Assembly: GCA_944990035.1 (NCBI GenBank) | Contig: CALYLX010000128.1 | Coordinates: forward strand, 992,001-1,056,000 | DNA length: 64,000 nt | Origin: Clitopilus passeckerianus | Lineage: Eukaryota; Basidiomycota; Agaricomycetes; Agaricales; Entolomataceae | Reading direction: 5' to 3' | In this document: piece after piece, positions 60,532 to 64,000 of the stretch | Numbering within the stretch: position 1 is the first letter of the stretch | Layout: the number at the start of each line of letters is the position of its first letter | Notes under the pieces: generated by a model | Told to the model about the DNA's origin: nothing | What the model saw: only the letters and a program-made list of their open reading frames with translations | Databases searched by the model: none | Program-made: the position numbers and the translations under genes

Positions 60532-62450
60532 CTAGGAGTCCTTGAGCCATTTGAAAATTTGTGCGTGTCCGTGAGTTCCAGGCATTAGTGCTTGTCCGTG
60601 AACGCCGCTAGGATCGTAAAGTAATCCCTTTTTTACCCCATGGGAGGTCAGATATCGTCTCACTCGCTGAAGAAGGGAACATGTTCAGCTCGTGCATACA
60701 ACGCATAACGGTTTACTTACAGCAGAATGAAGGATAGCATCCTTTCCCCCGAGTACGAACAGAGCCTTGGAAGGATCACGGGCGTTCGGAATCTCTTCGA
60801 ACCATAAGGAATTGGACGCCCAATCAAAGTGCCGCTGGAGGAGATTCGCCACACCAATCTCTGCACCAACGAAGTATTTCATGATCATTTCCATGCCCTG
60901 AAAGGGACATAATCAACAGGGCTTTGGAGCAACAGATGAAGGGCAACTTACTGTTCTGCAAGGCCGATAGATAAAATTATAGCAGACATCTGTAATGTCG
61001 CACCGTGAGCTACGTTTAAGGTATTTAGTGGCCTACTTACCACCCTCCCAGGAGCAGAACGTAACGGGGTCAATGAAACATGAACGGGTGATTAGCGTAG
61101 GGTGGTCTTTGAGCATCCATGCATGGGTATAAGAACCACTGCAGCCCCAGTTTAGTCAAGGGTCTCAGGGGGATCACATGAAAACGTACTTTGAATGGCT
61201 CATCATCGTGACACCATGATTTCGGCCAACGGGAGAGGGAGGCTCTTTTTCTTCGGCACTGCTCACACCTTCAGAATCGCTGCTGGCACTGGGATCTTTG
61301 GCCCAGCCAAGCTTGATAATGACTTGTGAAAGGAGTTCAGCTGCTTGTTGTCGTGGCAATGGATTTAGATAGTGAGGATGGAAGACTTGTTGACTGATTT
61401 GTGGTTGCAGGAGCACGAGAAGAGGGCGATCAGGGAATGCTTTGAATAGGTGGGCTAGGGTGTTGTGGTATTGGAGGAGGCCTAAACCGAGGCCGTGAAC
61501 GAATATGATGGGTCGTGGGCCAGTGACGTTATTCCAGTGTTTTGGAACGCGAGTGAAATATCTAGCCAAGGGGTGAGTAGATAGAGAATGAAGAAACAGG
61601 GCAGACTCACTCTAGTCTATCATGGGTAGCAAAAGACACTCGCCAGTTCGAGATATACCAATGCTTGATGAGATGGTTGACGGAATAGACCAATAAATAA
61701 TAGGATAATGGGCGCCATAACAACGTAACGGGGTCGATCGTAAGTCGTACAGGGAGGACGGAGGGGTCTGAGCCTTCAGGTATCTTGCAGCCGCATCTTC
61801 TCTCCAGTAACTCGAGTGCCCAATCTAAGAGGGTTCGGTGGGTTTCCGGAAGCTCCTTCGCAGGAGGCAGGTCCGCATTGAATATTGACCAGTATAGCCA
61901 CTGCTCAACTTCGCGTAATCTAATCGAAGACCAGTCTGCCTTGCGGAACCAATTGCGTAGGCAATTCTTGAAATCTAGGGCGCGTGGGTCATCCTCTGCG
62001 AGTTGTGTAATGATTTCTTCAGGGCTTCCTGGTCGGTCTGACTCTAAATCAAGACCATTCTCCGGAAGATCAGCAAGTCCAGCCTTTAGCAACCTTCGAA
62101 ATGCGGTTTGTATTTCCAATGGTTCGCCCGGGCCGCAAGGGGCTGGCTCGTTGACAGCATTGGTCATGTTCAGCCAATACACGCTAAAGAACATCTATTT
62201 CGATTGGTAATTATTTCTGGGACCGTACAAAATGAAATGGGAGGCTGACCTCGCAAAGAGCCACTGCAAATGCGACATTTCCTCGCCATGAAAACGTCCA
62301 TATTCTGCCCGTCCGTAAAGCGTAGATCACAAAAGCCCAGGAGACTGGAATGACCGACCACAGTGGAACTACGAGACCCAGGAGGACGACATAATAGGAC
62401 AGAGTTCGTTTACGCTGTCCTGGATGGATTTCGGTAGTGGTCGCTGTCAT
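60532..62450 (-). CDS. Alpha/beta hydrolase with N-terminal membrane segments
   Basis: The likely start is MTATTTEIHPGQRKRTLSYY at 62450; an ATG at 62576 extends the frame upstream. Hydrophobic helices follow (VVLLGLVVPLWSVIPVSWAF; GNVAFAVALCEMFFSVYWLN). The hydrolase domain has the oxyanion region PRPIIFVHGLGLGLLQYHNT, a nucleophile region reading TMMSHSNGSYTHAWM, an acid region LFVLGGKDAILHSAV and a histidine in PSGVHGQALMPG. The nucleophile elbow is S-x-S-x-G rather than the usual G-x-S-x-G. The stop follows QIFKWLKDS at 60532-60534. It may be a membrane-bound esterase or lipase; the substrate is unknown. Confidence 0.75.
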
Positions 62451-62595
62451 TCTCGGGTTCAGGAGAACGAAACGGTCGCCAGCAGAATATAGGACGCGCA
62501 CAGAAAAAGTGATGAACGGCCCACTTTCTTCCCTGGATTGATCCCCGAAAGTCCGCGTTGCCGAAGCGAACATCAAGGGATCAGGCTGAACCGGT

Positions 62596-62619
62596 CACGT
62601 GAACGCGTAGATCCACGTG
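62596..62619. promoter_or_regulatory. Paired CACGTG elements upstream of IDH1
   Basis: Two palindromic CACGTG hexamers (62596-62601 and 62614-62619) lie 63-86 bp upstream of the IDH1 ATG and about 150 bp upstream of the divergent hydrolase gene. CACGTG is bound by bHLH factors (Cbf1/Pho4 type) in fungi. The role is inferred. Confidence 0.45.
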
Positions 62620-62681
62620 CTTTCTCCGAACCCTTCCCGATTCCGAGTTTTCTCTGCGCGAAATTCTCAACTTTTTGCTAA

Positions 62682-64000
62682 ATGGCCGCGATGTTGCGCA
62701 ACAGCCTTTCGACGCTCTCCAGACCCCTTGCATCGCAGTCGGTAAGTGGTTTGTACCATCCAATGGGTGCTTTAGCTCACAAGTCATTCCAGCGAGCCTA
62801 TGCCTCTGCTGCAGGTGCTTATCCTACTGTCGCCCAAAGGGTGAGTTCGGCTTCAACGTAATTAGCTTCTTTCCCTGAACAACCGCCCTAATAGCCTCCC
62901 ACCAAATACGGTGGTGTCTATACCGTGAGTGGCAATCTCAATAGTTGTTAACCGCATTGCTTGAGCGTGTTTTGTTCAGGTCACTCTCATTCCCGGTGAC
63001 GGTATTGGCGGCGAAATTACAGATTCCGTCAAGGAAATCTTCGAGCATGTCAATGTTCCCATTGAGTGGGAGCAGTATGACGTCTCCGGAGTATCCTCCT
63101 CCGGAGAGGCTCTCTTCAAGCAGGCTATGGAGAGTCTGAAGCGCAACCGCGTTGGCCTCAAAGGTAACTATCGGACTTGCCTTCACATTGACGTACCTTT
63201 GGTTCCTAATCCCGGCGTATAGGCATCCTATTCACCCCCATCTCCCAGTCCGGTCATATCTCATGGAACGTTGCCATGCGCCAGCAACTAGACATCTACG
63301 CCTCCGTCGTTCTTTGCAAGTCTCTCCTGGATTCCCTACCCGCCACTCAAATGTCGACTTCGCCATTATCCGTGAAAACACTGAGGGTGAATACTCTGGT
63401 CTGGAGCACCAGAGCTATCCCGGTGTCGTCGAGAGCTTGAAGGTTTCCACTCGGGCGAAAGCCGAGCGGATCTCGAGGTTCGCCTTCGACTTCGCATTGA
63501 AGAATAACCGCAAAGTATGACTTTCTTCCTGTTCATATGCGAATCCTGAGACTGATTTGCCTTGCCTACTTTACAGAAAGTGACCTGTGTACACAAGGCC
63601 AACATCATGAAACTCGGTGACGGTCTGTTCCTGAACACCTTCCGCCGAGTTGCGGAGGAGTACAAGTCATACGGAATCGAGTTCAACGACATGATTGTTG
63701 ACAACACGTGCGTATTTCTCGTTCCACCTTGACCATGGTGTCTAATGCGTCCATTAGCTCCATGCAACTTGTTGCTAAGCCAGGCCAATTCGATGTCATG
63801 GTCATGCCTAACTTGTACGGTGCAATCGTCTCTAATATTGGAGCTGCACTGGTTGGTGGTCCTGGTGTTGTTCCGGGATGTAACGTCGGCCGCGTAAGTC
63901 TCGTTTCATCAACTCATGTCCGGCTAAACTGATACATGGCCTTTCAGGAATATGCCCTCTTCGAGCCTGGATGCCGTCACGTCGCAAGCGACATCATGGG
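62682..64000 (+). CDS. IDH1: NAD+-isocitrate dehydrogenase, regulatory subunit, mitochondrial (3' truncated by window)
   Basis: The targeting peptide is [20 protein letters not shown], then [16 protein letters not shown]. The body reads [100 protein letters not shown] and [20 protein letters not shown]. The loss of the S-x-N-x-x-L-R substrate serine (here [11 protein letters not shown]) and [20 protein letters not shown] mark it as the Idh1-type AMP-binding subunit. One base is missing at CC 63326-63327: adding C gives [15 protein letters not shown]. The window ends inside the exon reading [10 protein letters not shown]. It partners IDH2 at 19671. Confidence 0.94.

Overview
This is a nuclear genome segment from a filamentous basidiomycete, most likely an Agaricomycete. 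Genes are dense and split by many 45-65 nt GT-AG introns. The window starts with the tail of a polyporopepsin-type protease, and the protein flavour throughout is mushroom-like. I resolve about 30 protein-coding genes by joining exons across frames. I see no tRNA, rRNA, transposon or CRISPR. Nothing identifies a species.

Layout. 1-8.5 kb: protease tail, a DCAF-type WD40 gene, a CTK1/CDK12-like kinase and COP9 subunit CSN4. 9.0-13.7 kb: an unrecognised gene built from a tandem array of duplicated exons, one protein repeat per exon. 13.9-27.9 kb: PUB-domain protein, Tgl4/5-type patatin lipase, Vps24, NAD-isocitrate dehydrogenase catalytic subunit (IDH2), an Ssd1/Dis3L2-type RNase II protein and a TspO-like membrane protein. 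28.1-32.2 kb: Argonaute with an intact slicer tetrad. 32.5-47.7 kb: an orphan gene, a Ca2+-binding mitochondrial carrier, a VTT membrane protein, ribosomal protein eL36, CK2 beta, a FEX fluoride channel, weak orphan ORFs, a DUF7704-like membrane protein and VID27. 48.8-64 kb: RTA1-like protein, an Rpr2/Snm1-type RNase P/MRP subunit divergent from a BTB protein, HIS4, PDB1, two tandem SDR paralogues, an ACMSD-like amidohydrolase, an alpha/beta hydrolase and a truncated IDH1.

Themes. Mitochondrial carbon metabolism recurs (IDH2, IDH1, PDB1, a carrier). Both subunits of the NAD-IDH heteromer lie about 41 kb apart. A predicted CUL4 adaptor (DCAF) lies close to a subunit of the CSN, which deneddylates cullins. 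HIS4 has a perfect TGAGTCA element just upstream, as expected for cross-pathway amino-acid control.

Two points need care. First, at least a dozen genes, several of them housekeeping, contain single-base frame breaks, almost all in short homopolymers and almost all one base short. I read these as consensus sequence errors, not pseudogenes, so spans are given for the repaired reading. Second, the most novel object is the exon array at 10.8-13.1 kb, whose repeats are all phase 1-1 exons with lengths divisible by three. The single exception is one base short, exactly where a frame break is inferred.
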